From assembly GCA_947561395.2 (NCBI GenBank), contig OX387184.1:14550205-14614204 (forward strand): DNA of 64,000 nucleotides, written 5' to 3'. Both the position numbers and the translations under genes were made by a program. Under the pieces are notes generated by a model that was not told the origin of the DNA, did no database searches, and saw nothing but the letters and a program-made list of their open reading frames with translations. This document shows positions 1 through 10,500 of the stretch, in pieces (within the stretch, counting starts at the first letter, position 1; each line of letters starts with the position of its first letter). This DNA comes from Buxus sempervirens (Eukaryota > Streptophyta > Magnoliopsida > Buxales > Buxaceae).

Positions 1-225
1 TCTGCACCCTTTTTGTTGCACGGGTTGTGATTGAGAAGCTCATGCATACGAAATGAGAGCTTGCTCGACGCTTTAAGGTCCATGTGTAATCGTGATCCTC
101 AAGTTCCCAGCATAATACTGCTTCAAGATTACGCATGCATCCTTCTTAAGTGAAGAGTTCCTGTATGGGTAAGAAATATGAAAACGGAGAAGAAAAATGG
201 AAAAAATTGAAACAAAACAAATGTT

Positions 226-299
226 TGTCTGAGCCCGGGTTCGAACCGGGGACCTCTAGTGTGTGAGACTAGCGTGATAACCAACTACACCACCCAGAC
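226..299 (-). tRNA. tRNA-Val (anticodon CAC)
   Basis: The reverse complement folds as a cloverleaf. The 7-bp acceptor stem (GTCTGGG with CTCAGAC, one G-U pair) is followed by discriminator A. The D arm contains TAGTTGGTTA. The anticodon stem CTAGT/ACTAG encloses loop CTCACAC, giving anticodon CAC (valine). The T arm CCCGG-TTCGAAC-CCGGG is perfect. There is no intron, and CCA is not encoded, as expected for a nuclear eukaryotic tRNA. Box B (GGTTCGAACC) is intact, so it is probably transcribed by RNA polymerase III. Confidence 0.95.
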
Positions 300-2460
300 G
301 GGCAACGAGATTGGCGTAGTCGTCATGTTCTCTCTTATACATTATTTCTATTAGGAAACAATATTAATTTCTTCTAACAAATGCAGTTCTTTTACAAACT
401 AGTGATCAAGGATGTCACTCCTAAGGCCGAGGATGGTCTCTTAGCCATATGCAATAGAATAAAAAATAAATAAACGTAATTTCATACAATATTTGCTACT
501 TAATTTGCATTTCTAAATCATATATATATAATGAAGCATATTACTGGAATACCACCTTCTCTCTCCTCCACGTGGATATCCCCTTCTTTCTCCAATGGCC
601 CTTTTGGGCCCCACTAAAACCCCACACTCTCTCTCCTCCACGTGTACATATTCTCTCTTCTCTCATAGTTCTTTTGGATCCCACACAAACAAGATAAATT
701 TTATTTAAAAAATCTTATTAAAAAAAATAGAAAGGACGTCCCAAAGAAATAAATATATCAGAGCAAAATATTTTAATAAGAAGTCACCTCAACATGGACA
801 TGGCCCCTACTCCGATATTATCTCTAACTATATTAAAATTATAAGATTAATCCTTATCCTTTCAGAATCCTAGAAACTCATAACTATCTTTAATTAAGTT
901 AATAATCAAATAATCAAAGATATACTTTTCTATTTTCCAAAAAATTTGTTGAATGTGCGATTGCCCATGTCTCTTAATTTAAATATTTATTTTACTATTA
1001 TTTAACAATAATAAGGAGACATATTATTTAAAGTAGCCCTTTTGAGTGCCACTTTAAATATTTATTTTACTATTATTTTTACAATAAATATTTATTTTAC
1101 TAATATAACATAATATAATTAAATTTTAATTATTTAAACTATTATTTTACATTGTTTCAACCACATTCTCCAATAGTACACTAGTTGTTTTACTTGTGCT
1201 AAGCACAGGAACATATATATTAGTATATATTATTTTAAAATAATTGCTATACTAAGTAAATATAATAGTTGGATGTTTTGTTACATACCATGTCTAAGTA
1301 GGCCAGTAATTTATTTATAGTCCAAGATTTTAATGGTGCCCAACAATTCCTTATGTCATTAAATCTTTTATCAGTAGGATTCAATATTTTGTTATCTGTT
1401 TTTTGGCTGCCAGTAAAGTCCATTTTTTTAGTGAAAATTATACAATTTTCATCCATGGTGTGTTAATGACGTAATTGTTCTTGTTATGTGGAAAATCTTT
1501 CATTACCTAGTTTCAGGGAAGGCAACTAAAACCCAACTCGTGCCTATCAATTTGGTAGCGAGGACAAGTTGGGGTTAATTAACTATTATTTAATTAAAGG
1601 ATTACTATTATAGAAACATTGGGATAACACACTTAAATTATTTAAAAATGTGCATGGTTATGTATATACACAGACGTACATATATATTTTGTATCTTATT
1701 GTTAGGTGCAAATTGCGTTATGTTTATCAACCTATTGCGATAGATTGGAAGTTTATTTGAACAACACCACTTATTTATATCTATACTATATAGATTGCGT
1801 GGAGACTCCTTGGGAATCGTGCTAGTAAAAATTTGCAAGTTTCTTAAACAACCTTTACATATCATTGTGAAGATTCATTAATAAAAGGGTACAATAGTCA
1901 AAACTACCTCATTTTTTTAAAAAACTTAATAATCAATTACAAAAATGTTCTTCCCTTCTACCTTTTTCTTTATACGTGTAACTACTGTACGTGCACCCGG
2001 CTAATTTACTATAAAACAAACCCTATTCATGTGTATGTTAACTTATGAATCCAAATAGATTTTTTACATTAAAGGCTCAACTAAAATTAACATTTTTGTT
2101 TATATGAAACATCATTAACATTAAAAAAAAAATTTGTAAATAACCTTTATAGACATGACAAAACCTAATATGATGTATTATGGGTTTTTATATATGTTTA
2201 GATATTACATACATAGCTAATCTATACCATATATAATGAGAATATTCCCTTGGGAAGCGCACCAACAACTATGTACGACTTCTCCAAAAAGCCCTTTTTG
2301 TTTGTTGATAAGACATAATTAATGTATGGCTAAAATTGTCAAAACTTTGCCTATTTGTTTAAAAACTAGACAATTTGCAAAACTATTCCCTCTCTCTACA
2401 TACAGTATTGCCCGTGCACACCTGCTAGTATAGAGAATTGGAGTGACCAAAGGATTCATT
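300..2460. other. AT-rich gene-free stretch
   Basis: No supported gene. The DNA is strongly AT-rich. Two related pyrimidine/CACGTG-containing blocks lie near 550-600 and 625-680. Two similar tracts (about 1885-2010 and 2325-2425) share a 'tcaaaact...ttaaaaa...cccttct...gtgcac' layout and resemble degenerate transposon ends. The short open frames here have no recognisable protein. Confidence 0.5.
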
Positions 2461-2479
2461 TATGTGACAAAAATGGCCT

Positions 2480-3170
2480 TTCCAGGTGTTTAAACCCGCC
2501 GTAGCCCGGCGAAAAAGGAGAAGTCCCACGTGGCTACAAGTCTCCCTAAAATAGGGAAGTGGGGTCCGTTAAGAAACTCACTACGTGAAATTAGTTGGGA
2601 AATAGTCCATGTGGCAACAAGACTCCCTAAAATAGGGGAGTAGAGTCCGTTAGGAAACTCTAATATGTGGGAAAGAATCCACATGATAAGGACTCCCTAA
2701 AAATATAAACGTGGGATGTTTGTACAAAGTGGGGTTCAACTTCCTAAAAGTGGGATTCGTTGGGATACTTGCTGACCAAGTAAAGAAGCTTATAAATAGG
2801 AACCTGCAGGCAAGGAAAAGGGATCCCTCGATCAACACACAACACAACTACACTTAGCTATCCCGGTCTCCTCAGACTTCCTATCCGGTCTTCTCAGACC
2901 ACCTTACTGTCATGTTATCCTTATAGCATGAAGTAGCCTATCTTCTTCTGTTATTTCCTGTTGCAACAATACATGAAGATCTCCCTTACTCCTCCTGAGC
3001 AAAGATAAGAAGATACGTCCTAATCCGATCATGGCTAGGTATGATCTTGTTTACTCCTTCAACCAAGGTTAAGGGCAATCACTATGTGCACCGCAGAACC
3101 AGTAATCGTCAAGGCGGCCCCGATTTTTTCTTTCTATACTCTGAACACGGCTATAGGGTAACAGGCATCA
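2480..3170 (+). repeat. LTR-like retrotransposon fragment
   Basis: This block is denser in GC than its surroundings and is laid out like an LTR. Imperfect direct repeats lie at 2523-2579 and 2605-2660, with a partial third copy at about 2677-2706; each contains 'actccctaaaa' or a close variant. A TATA-like 'cttataaatagg' follows near 2790, then a pyrimidine-rich leader. No internal retrotransposon protein and no clean TG...CA boundary or target duplication was found, so this is at most a solo LTR or a fragment. It lies just upstream of the first UBA2 gene and could contribute promoter sequence. Confidence 0.3.
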
Positions 3171-3806
3171 AATACTGAGATATTGTTGGTTTTCTTTTCA
3201 CCTTTTATTTATTCTTATCACTATCTATCTTTGAAGTGGCCGTCACCCTACATTGCACTCAGTTCTTACAGATTCTACATCAAACAGCCACCACCAACGT
3301 GGCCGTCGTCTATGTTGCCATAAAATTAGGGGAAGAACCTTGGAGGACAAACCCCAATCCTCTAAAAAATCGTCAGATCAGAAGTCTTCAAATCTACAAG
3401 CAGCTAGGTCGTATTTGAACCGCAACCTGTCTAGTTCTACATGCGATCGACACCGGAGTCAAAAGTTTTCAACTCCTTGCATCAACACAAATGCTGGCAC
3501 ACCCGCACACTCATACATCCCAAGTCGAGCCAAAAATGATGGGAACATCAGGACAACAATTGGTCATGTTCTACAAAATAATATTCATTTTGCCTTTTCT
3601 TTAAATCAAACAATTTATTTCCAAAAGAAGTACGCGTTAGGTTTATACGCCTAAGGACGACGAACCCATGCGCACGTGACCTTTGGAAGCAAAATAAATA
3701 GATCGTGGTCGACACTCCACAACCCAATCCCTCAGGGTCCCAGCAGTCAGCACTTCTCATTTCGCCTCTCTTGAGAAACCTGTGTGGTGGTCTCCAAGAG
3801 TCTACC

Positions 3807-5021
3807 ATGGCGAAGGGAAAGAGCAAGAAGCGAAAGCTGCTGAAGAAAGCTGGCAAAAGCACTCAAAGTGAAAAGAAAGCGAAGCTCGAGAAAGCAGCAT
3901 CCGTTGTTAAGGAGGAGGATTCTGACGATGATTTTCCGGAACAAGAATCGGAGTCCGAGAAGATACAAAGGCTCCTCGAGCCCTACACGAAAGACCAGTT
4001 AATCGAATTCATCTGTGATGCCGCCATGAAAGATTCTTCTCTCTCCCAACGCATCAGAGACGCCGCGGACCGTGACATTTCTCACCGCAAAATCTTTGTT
4101 TTCGGCCTCGCCTGGAGTACCACCCGTGAAACCCTAACGTCAGCTTTCCAATCTTATGGAGAGATCGAGGACTGTAACGTTGTTACCGATCGAGTTACGG
4201 GGAGGGCTAAGGGGTACGGATTTGTGCTTTTCAAAACACGCGCTGGTGCAACTAAAGCTCTAAAACAACCGCGGAAGAAGATCAATAATCGCGTTGCATC
4301 CTGTCAGTTGGCTTCCATTGGTCCGGTCCATGTGAACCAGCAGTATCAAGATACAACCGGGCGGAAGGTCTATGTCAGCAATGTTCATACAGATGTAGAC
4401 CCAGAGAAGCTTCGAGCGTTCTTCGAGAAGTTTGGTGAGATTGAGACGGGTCCGCTAGGGTTTGATTTGTTTACGGGTAAGTCGAGGGGGTTTGCTCTTT
4501 TTGTCTACAAGACTCAGGAAGGAGCTAGAAAGGCAATTCAAGAGCCATACAAGATGTTTGAGGGGCATCAATTACACTGTCAGATGGCTACTGAGAATAA
4601 GAATAAGCCTGGACTGCAAAATGCGCAGGCACCGGTATTGGCTGCCATGGCAGCGGCGCAGAATATGGCAATGTTTGGACAGCATTCAAATCTTAATCCT
4701 GCGTATATAGGATTGGCTGCAAGCCCACATGCCGGGTTGGTTTCGGGCTCTCCAATGGTGGGAGGGGCTTTTAACCCTGGTTTGATTTCGTCATCTCAAA
4801 TGGCGGGGAGTTCGCTGGGCAATGCTACAGGATTAGGGGCCACAGCATCACATGGACTGAGCGGTTTAGGAGGTAATAATCCTTCAATGCTCGGGGTGTA
4901 TGGCGCTAATGCCACAGCTTTGCAAGGTCTGCATTCTTTTCAGAATGCATATCTGGGACAGTCATCGAGGGCTTTTCCAACCAGTGGGCCTCTAAGTGGG
5001 TATCCATCATACATGTGGTAA
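3807..5021 (+). CDS. UBA2: UBP1-associated protein 2 (UBA2)-type RNA-binding protein, copy 1
   Basis: A 404-aa two-RRM protein of the plant UBA2 family: nuclear hnRNP-like proteins linked in Arabidopsis to UBP1, mRNA turnover and stress or wound responses. The start is the ATG in good context (accATGG) at 3807; an in-frame ATG at 3705 would add 34 residues of poor composition. The N-terminus is basic (KGKSKKRK, likely NLS), then acidic. A family segment with LLEPYTKDQLIEF sits at residues 56-68. RRM1 is about 95-170 (RNP2 KIFVFGLA, RNP1 KGYGFVLF) and RRM2 about 187-262 (RNP2 KVYVSNVH, RNP1 RGFALFVY). The tail is rich in G, A, S and M. The coding region is one exon. The stop overlaps a GTAAGA donor (5018-5023), implying a spliced 3' UTR or alternative C-terminus. 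The paralogue at 26.9-28.2 kb is in opposite orientation. Confidence 0.9.
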   Translation: MAKGKSKKRKLLKKAGKSTQSEKKAKLEKAASVVKEEDSDDDFPEQESESEKIQRLLEPYTKDQLIEFICDAAMKDSSLSQRIRDAADRDISHRKIFVFGLAWSTTRETLTSAFQSYGEIEDCNVVTDRVTGRAKGYGFVLFKTRAGATKALKQPRKKINNRVASCQLASIGPVHVNQQYQDTTGRKVYVSNVHTDVDPEKLRAFFEKFGEIETGPLGFDLFTGKSRGFALFVYKTQEGARKAIQEPYKMFEGHQLHCQMATENKNKPGLQNAQAPVLAAMAAAQNMAMFGQHSNLNPAYIGLAASPHAGLVSGSPMVGGAFNPGLISSSQMAGSSLGNATGLGATASHGLSGLGGNNPSMLGVYGANATALQGLHSFQNAYLGQSSRAFPTSGPLSGYPSYMW

Positions 5022-7594
5022 GATCTAATTCAATCATACATTTTAACAATTTTATTATACACGTATGTGTGTGTGTGCATGGGTGTGTATGTGTGTATTT
5101 GTTTGTGTGTGTGAATTTATATATACTAAATTTAATATTTAAAATATGATTTCTTAATATTGGTAATAAATTACTTATAGCTTAGTTTTAATGTGTCATT
5201 CCATTAATTTCCTACATTTTCTTATCCATATGGAAATTATTTGCATTTGTTCTTCTGTTTTTTTGCCCTTGGAAGAGGAAGAGATGGATGATTTTGTCAG
5301 AAACGAGGAGGTTCTTATTTAAGTTCGTCTTAAATTTGAATAAGTTTTGATTGGATTAATTTTTATTTGAGGAATTTGATGGTGATGTGTATACGAGAGA
5401 AGAAGATATATTTCATGGAAAGCGAATCAAAATGGCTTTGCCCTGTTTCAACCAATGATTTGTGAAGGCCATGATTAGCTTGTATGAGATAGTTTTGGGT
5501 CTGAATTGAATTTAACCAAGGATATTATTTTGGGAATAGCATGGGATAGGGTGACCTGAGGTGTTTTGAGGGTTTTTAGGTTGAAATATTGTGTATTGTA
5601 TTACTTAAGGATGACATTGAAAGATGGCCCTAGGAAGCATGAGACCTAGGGCCCAAGTGGAAAAATCTCTACGAAAACTTAGCTTGTTGTAAGAGGTCAT
5701 AGATCTGTTTTTGAGATAGAAGCACGTCTGTTGGAGCTGCTTTGTCAAAGCAAATAGGAAATTTTGTAGGAAATGGTATATAATGATAAAGAGTTGCTTG
5801 TTTGTCAAACCTTCCTAGTTGTAAGAGGTCGTATATCCATTTTCTATTTAAATTGATGGTGCTCTCAGTTGCTTCATCGTTGGTGTTTTAGAGGACGTTG
5901 GGAGAATGGAAAAACGTGTACGGGCTTTTCGTCTGCATCAACTCTTAAGTCCCCTCTTTTGACTGTTTGGACAGTCCTTGCCATTTCACCCATTGTTGAG
6001 CAGAGTTTCAACAGATAGGGAGCCTTTGTACCATCAGTCTTGAGAGAACCATTGCTATCTAAATCTGTGGGGAGCCTCTGTAATGAACGAAATGAGTTTT
6101 ATTTGCATTCTGATCAACTAACGACTAGTGTTGCCATTAAATTTCTTTGGAACCTCCTTCTCGACCTTCCCCCGGCAATTTTTACGAGTGTCCTTTCAGC
6201 TTTGTCCATTGCAAGATTCGGAACATCGATGCCATCGCAATCCACTTCATTTAGCACTGACATGCAGCTTCACCTTCACATCGTTGCACCATCACACCTT
6301 GACTGTCACCATTGCACCTTTATCTTCTCTGTCACCAGCACCTTAGCTTCGCTGTCATACTGTCATGCTGGCACACCATTGCACCTTCACCATCGCCAAC
6401 ACCCTTCGTCACTATATTATTCAAGGTTGAGTTTTAGTCGACAACATATAAATATGTTATTCATATCTTTGCAGATGTGAGAATTCCTCTCTTTGCATAT
6501 GCTCATCTTATGGCAGATGGCAGTGCGGTTAATTGATTCCTTATTATTGTTATTTCTCATGTCAGGCATGAGTTTGGCTTCCTATCAATTTATCTATAAA
6601 GATTTTGTTGACTTTAACCTTTAAAACATAGAATGCTACTTTGGATGGGACTTCATTCTCTTCATGTAACATTTTTCTTCATATTCTGAAAAAGGCAGAT
6701 AAAAAGGATCTTGTAACTGTGAAACCCAAATTTGAGTGCCTTCTACACATCCATCTAAAATTAATTCAGAATAAGTTTATTCTGACTTGGATTTACCACA
6801 TTATGATTAAATTTGAGCCTTGAGAATCCTTTGTACTTGACAACTTTTAAAATTGTCACACCAACTAATGCCTTACATGGTTTGTCTTATTATTATAAAT
6901 AATAATGAGAGGACTTGTGTTATAATGTATCTTTGATATTCGTGCTCCCAAAAACATGGTTACATACTCTTGCCTGAAAGTCGCTGTACAGCAGCGATAT
7001 CTTTTAGTTGCTCAAAATTAATATTTTTATATGTTTTTTTCTTCTGCAACAAGATTTGCTGCATTCAGAGTTTGTTTCCCTATGACATTCCTTGTGGGAA
7101 TATTGATTTTGTCTCTCATGTGTTCTAGTTTCTTGCCAGTAGAGCTTTATTTGTGAACTTTTAAGGGTCTTGATAAAATTTTTCCATATTTTGGGTCAGG
7201 AATGGTTCTTATGGAAGCTGAATAGCTTCTTCTTTTTTCCTCATCCTGTAGCCCATCCATGTGATACTCCCTTCTGGTTTTCTGTCTCTTGAAGGTAAAG
7301 CCAGGGTTGAAATCAGATTATACACTAGGAAGTCTAAATGATCTACCTAATTTTAATGAGTTAACTTTATGTTTTTCTGCTTTTATTTACAATAATTGAG
7401 TCCAAAATTGAATCTAACTTATAATCTGTCCATTAAGAGTCTAAAATAAGAAGGAACCTGATTGGCTGTGTTGATGCAAATTATGGGTCAGTAACCATAT
7501 CATAGAGGTTTTTCAATTCAGCGGTAGTGGTACAACCCAGGTTGGCTTGATAACATGAAAATAGATTGTAGAGTATCTATCTCTGTTTTATTCC

Positions 7595-7812
7595 TTTTTG
7601 ATGTTGCCTTTGTATTTTAAATTTTATTTTAGCAACCTCTTCTTTCTTTTGAATTCTGTAATACTCTTTTCATTTTCTGGCAAAGATAGTGGCTAATTCA
7701 CTTTTGTTACTTCTTTATATTGCCTTTGTATTTTAAATTTTACTTTAGCAACCTCTTCTTTTTTTTACTGCTATAAGACTCTTTTCAGTTTCTGGCAAAG
7801 GCAGTGGTTACA
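7595..7812 (+). repeat. Local direct duplication, about 90-bp copies
   Basis: Two copies of a 'tgcctttgtattttaaatttta...agcaacctcttctt...tttctggcaaag.cagtgg' unit begin near 7603 and 7722. They diverge mainly in a short T-rich centre. Confidence 0.7.
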
Positions 7813-7948
7813 ATAATGAAAGGGGTGGTGGTAATGACAATTCATTTCTCCTCTTCTTCCTTTCCTTTTTCTAAGCTCTGTGTATCTTGATCTGGATGTT
7901 TGAATTTGATAAAAAGCCCTCTCACAGAAATGGTCCATTCTAATTGCT

Positions 7949-7952
<4 letters not shown>

Positions 7953-8004
<52 letters not shown>
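7953..8004 (+). repeat. (CT)n microsatellite
   Basis: An uninterrupted CT dinucleotide run of about 52 bp in the presumed 3' UTR intron of UBA2 copy 1. Confidence 0.98.
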
Positions 8005-8008
<4 letters not shown>

Positions 8009-8394
8009 GGTACACAACACATGAGTACCTCAGAAAGTATAAAAACAACACCGTCTGTCTCTTTTGGTGCAATGATCTAGACAACTTGATGAGGGACATT
8101 TTTTGTTCAAATTTTCACTCTCTACATGCTTTATAGAACCTTCAGGATTGCTTAATTTCTGTGTGCTTATTCATTGAACCAACTAATTTAATTTCTGGAG
8201 ATAGAGATCATTTCTTATAAGGTGCATGAAGAGTTTCATAATCACTTTGAGTATTGGTATTTGAAAATTTTCTATTATCCAAACTGAAAATAGAAACAAC
8301 ATGGATGCATTTTTTTCACGAATTTTTTATCTAGTCAGCATTCCCAAGACAACATCAATCCAATGTCCTGAATATTTTGTGTAATTGAAGTATC

Positions 8395-8596
8395 CAGCGG
8401 TATGGATGGATAGATTAACATTTCCTTTTTATTATGATTCCGGTTGAGCAATTATTATATTTTCACAAGGTGATCACATCAACAGATATTTGGATTACAA
8501 CGATATGGATGGATAGATTGTCCTTTTTATTATGATTCCGGTTGAGCAAATAATATATTTTTCACAAGGTGATCATGTCAACAGATATTTGAATTA
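8395..8596 (+). repeat. Tandem duplication, about 100-bp unit
   Basis: Two adjacent copies contain 'ggatggatagatt', 'cctttttattatgattccgg' and 'ttgagcaa', then 'ttcacaaggtgatca' and 'caacagatattt'. They differ by small indels, indicating an old local duplication. Confidence 0.85.
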
Positions 8597-10169
8597 GCTA
8601 TTTGGAAACAAAGAGCAAGGGAATAAAAAAAAAAATTTTTTTTTAAGTTTTGTTTTTATTTTTGGAAGTGGAATACGTGTAAAGATGTTAGCATAAATAA
8701 GAGAAGCTGCTTATGTTATTGTTAATATTTTGTTGATTGAGTTGATTTTGATGTGGGTTCCAATTGTTGTCTGCATTTGATTAAAAATGTCTTATTTTTT
8801 ATCCATAAAAAAAAATTTGTCTTCTTTTTGTGCATATATTAGCTGTTACAACTGCTGCTGTGATTGAGGATTGTATTATATTTGTCAGACTACGCTTACC
8901 TGTATATAGTTTTGTTTCTCTTTTTGCTGGCACCATTAGTGATTTTGAGGACCTGTACTGTTCTCAAACTTAATAAGTTTCTTATTTCTTAAGAAAAAGG
9001 CCAGTTTTGCAGTTTATCCTCCCTTGACAACTTGGGTTCGTTCTTTGCAGATGAAATGCAGCTGGGCTAGATGAACGAATTTCATGCAATGTTGGTGCAT
9101 TTTTATTTATTGGTCTCTGTTGCTCTGTTGTGGAGAAGTACTAAATTTTGATTTTGACATTTTACCCCCAAACTCTGTCTTAAGATTTAGGCAAGCTCAG
9201 GAAAGAATTTGCCAGATGTATTTTTAACTTAATATTTTGGTTTCTATGTCATTCTGCAGAATTTAATCTTCATATTTTACACTCTTTCATGATCTTTGCC
9301 CCCATGGGTTATAATTTATGACATTGCTTTTCCTTGATGTCTTTGGAATATTTTTAGATGTTGCTTATGGTTCATGGATGCATTTAACTTGCTATTTTAC
9401 TATGAAATATGAAGTATATTTTTTTTTATTTCTCAATTTATCATTGTTGATGGTCAGTATTATCAACACATTTTTTCAATATATATTTTCTATTCAGCTG
9501 CCCCCACCCACCTCACAACCCCTGTCAGATCGCTAAATGAATAATTTTCTACTGTCCAATATATTTTCAAGTTCTTATAACTTTTATCCTCCGTTTGGGG
9601 TGTAATACATATTTAAGATTTTATCCCTTTAAAGGACTCTCAGACCCTATGAATCTTCGTTTTATTTTTCATGAGAATTATATGAGATGTTGTGCATGTG
9701 ATTTAAATGTTTAAACTTTTTCAATATGAATTAAAGGTTTAAATTTCCTGGATGTCAGTAGTTTATCTCATTGTACATACGGGTCTGACAATAAAGTGTT
9801 TTTATTTTTTCTTTTGTAATTTACATTTTTATTGAATGTAGTTGATCCCCTTATTCCTTTCTAAATAATGTTCAGTGGTTTCAAAAAATGAGGGCTTCCA
9901 ATGTTTCTCTTTTTTCTTTTTTTTACCTTCCTGAGAATCATTATCCATAATTTTACTTTTTTTTAAAAATTTTTATTTATTTTTAACTTATTCCAGTTTT
10001 TGTCAATTGGAAATAATGGAAAGTAGCTGCAAGTTCTAGATTGAGTACAGCAAGTTTTGTAGAGGTTGCACGGTTATAAATAGCTAGAGTGAGGAGTAAA
10101 GTGGTATGTGAGCATCTGAAGTGGAATCAAGGGATCAGAAAAGAGGGGCTTTTGAGGTACTGCCCCTAC

Positions 10170-10500
10170 TCTTTCAGGCTATAGAGGTGCATGGAACTCT
10201 TTCAGGAGGCTTTAAAAAGTAACTTTGGAAGAACTTGTTCGTGGTGTATCATTTGACGGCTTTACATTAGGAATTCTGAGTTTTGAGAAAGTAATGAACA
10301 ATTTCACTTCTCTTTGAGGTTATAGAGGTGCACAGAACTCATTTGGGAGGCTTTAAAAAGTAACTTTAGAAGAACTTGTGCATATTGTATCATTAGAAGT
10401 CTTTTTTAAATAACCTGTGCATGTTATATCGATAGAAGGCTGTCCAGAAGAAATTTTGAGTATTGAGAAAGGGGTGAACAATTTCACTTTGAGCTGTTTA
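10170..10500 (+). repeat. Tandem duplication around a 'tatagaggtgca' unit
   Basis: Two diverged copies: 'tatagaggtgca..gaactc.tt..ggaggctttaaaaagtaactt' followed by 'agaagaacttgt', begin near 10180 and 10320. The later 'ttgagaaag..gtgaacaatttcact' portions near 10285 and 10463 also correspond. Confidence 0.75.

Noticed and set aside
1885..2430. Possible Helitron ends (tract with 'gcccgtgcacacctgctagta')
   Set aside because: There is a CTAG-like end and a weak hairpin, but no matching TC start and no clean AT insertion site could be set.
3705..3806. 34-codon N-terminal extension of UBA2 copy 1
   Set aside because: The downstream ATG has better context and starts the basic region expected of the family; the extension resembles 5' UTR.
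7771..8136. Open frames through the CT microsatellite
   Set aside because: They exist only because an uninterrupted dinucleotide run lacks stops.
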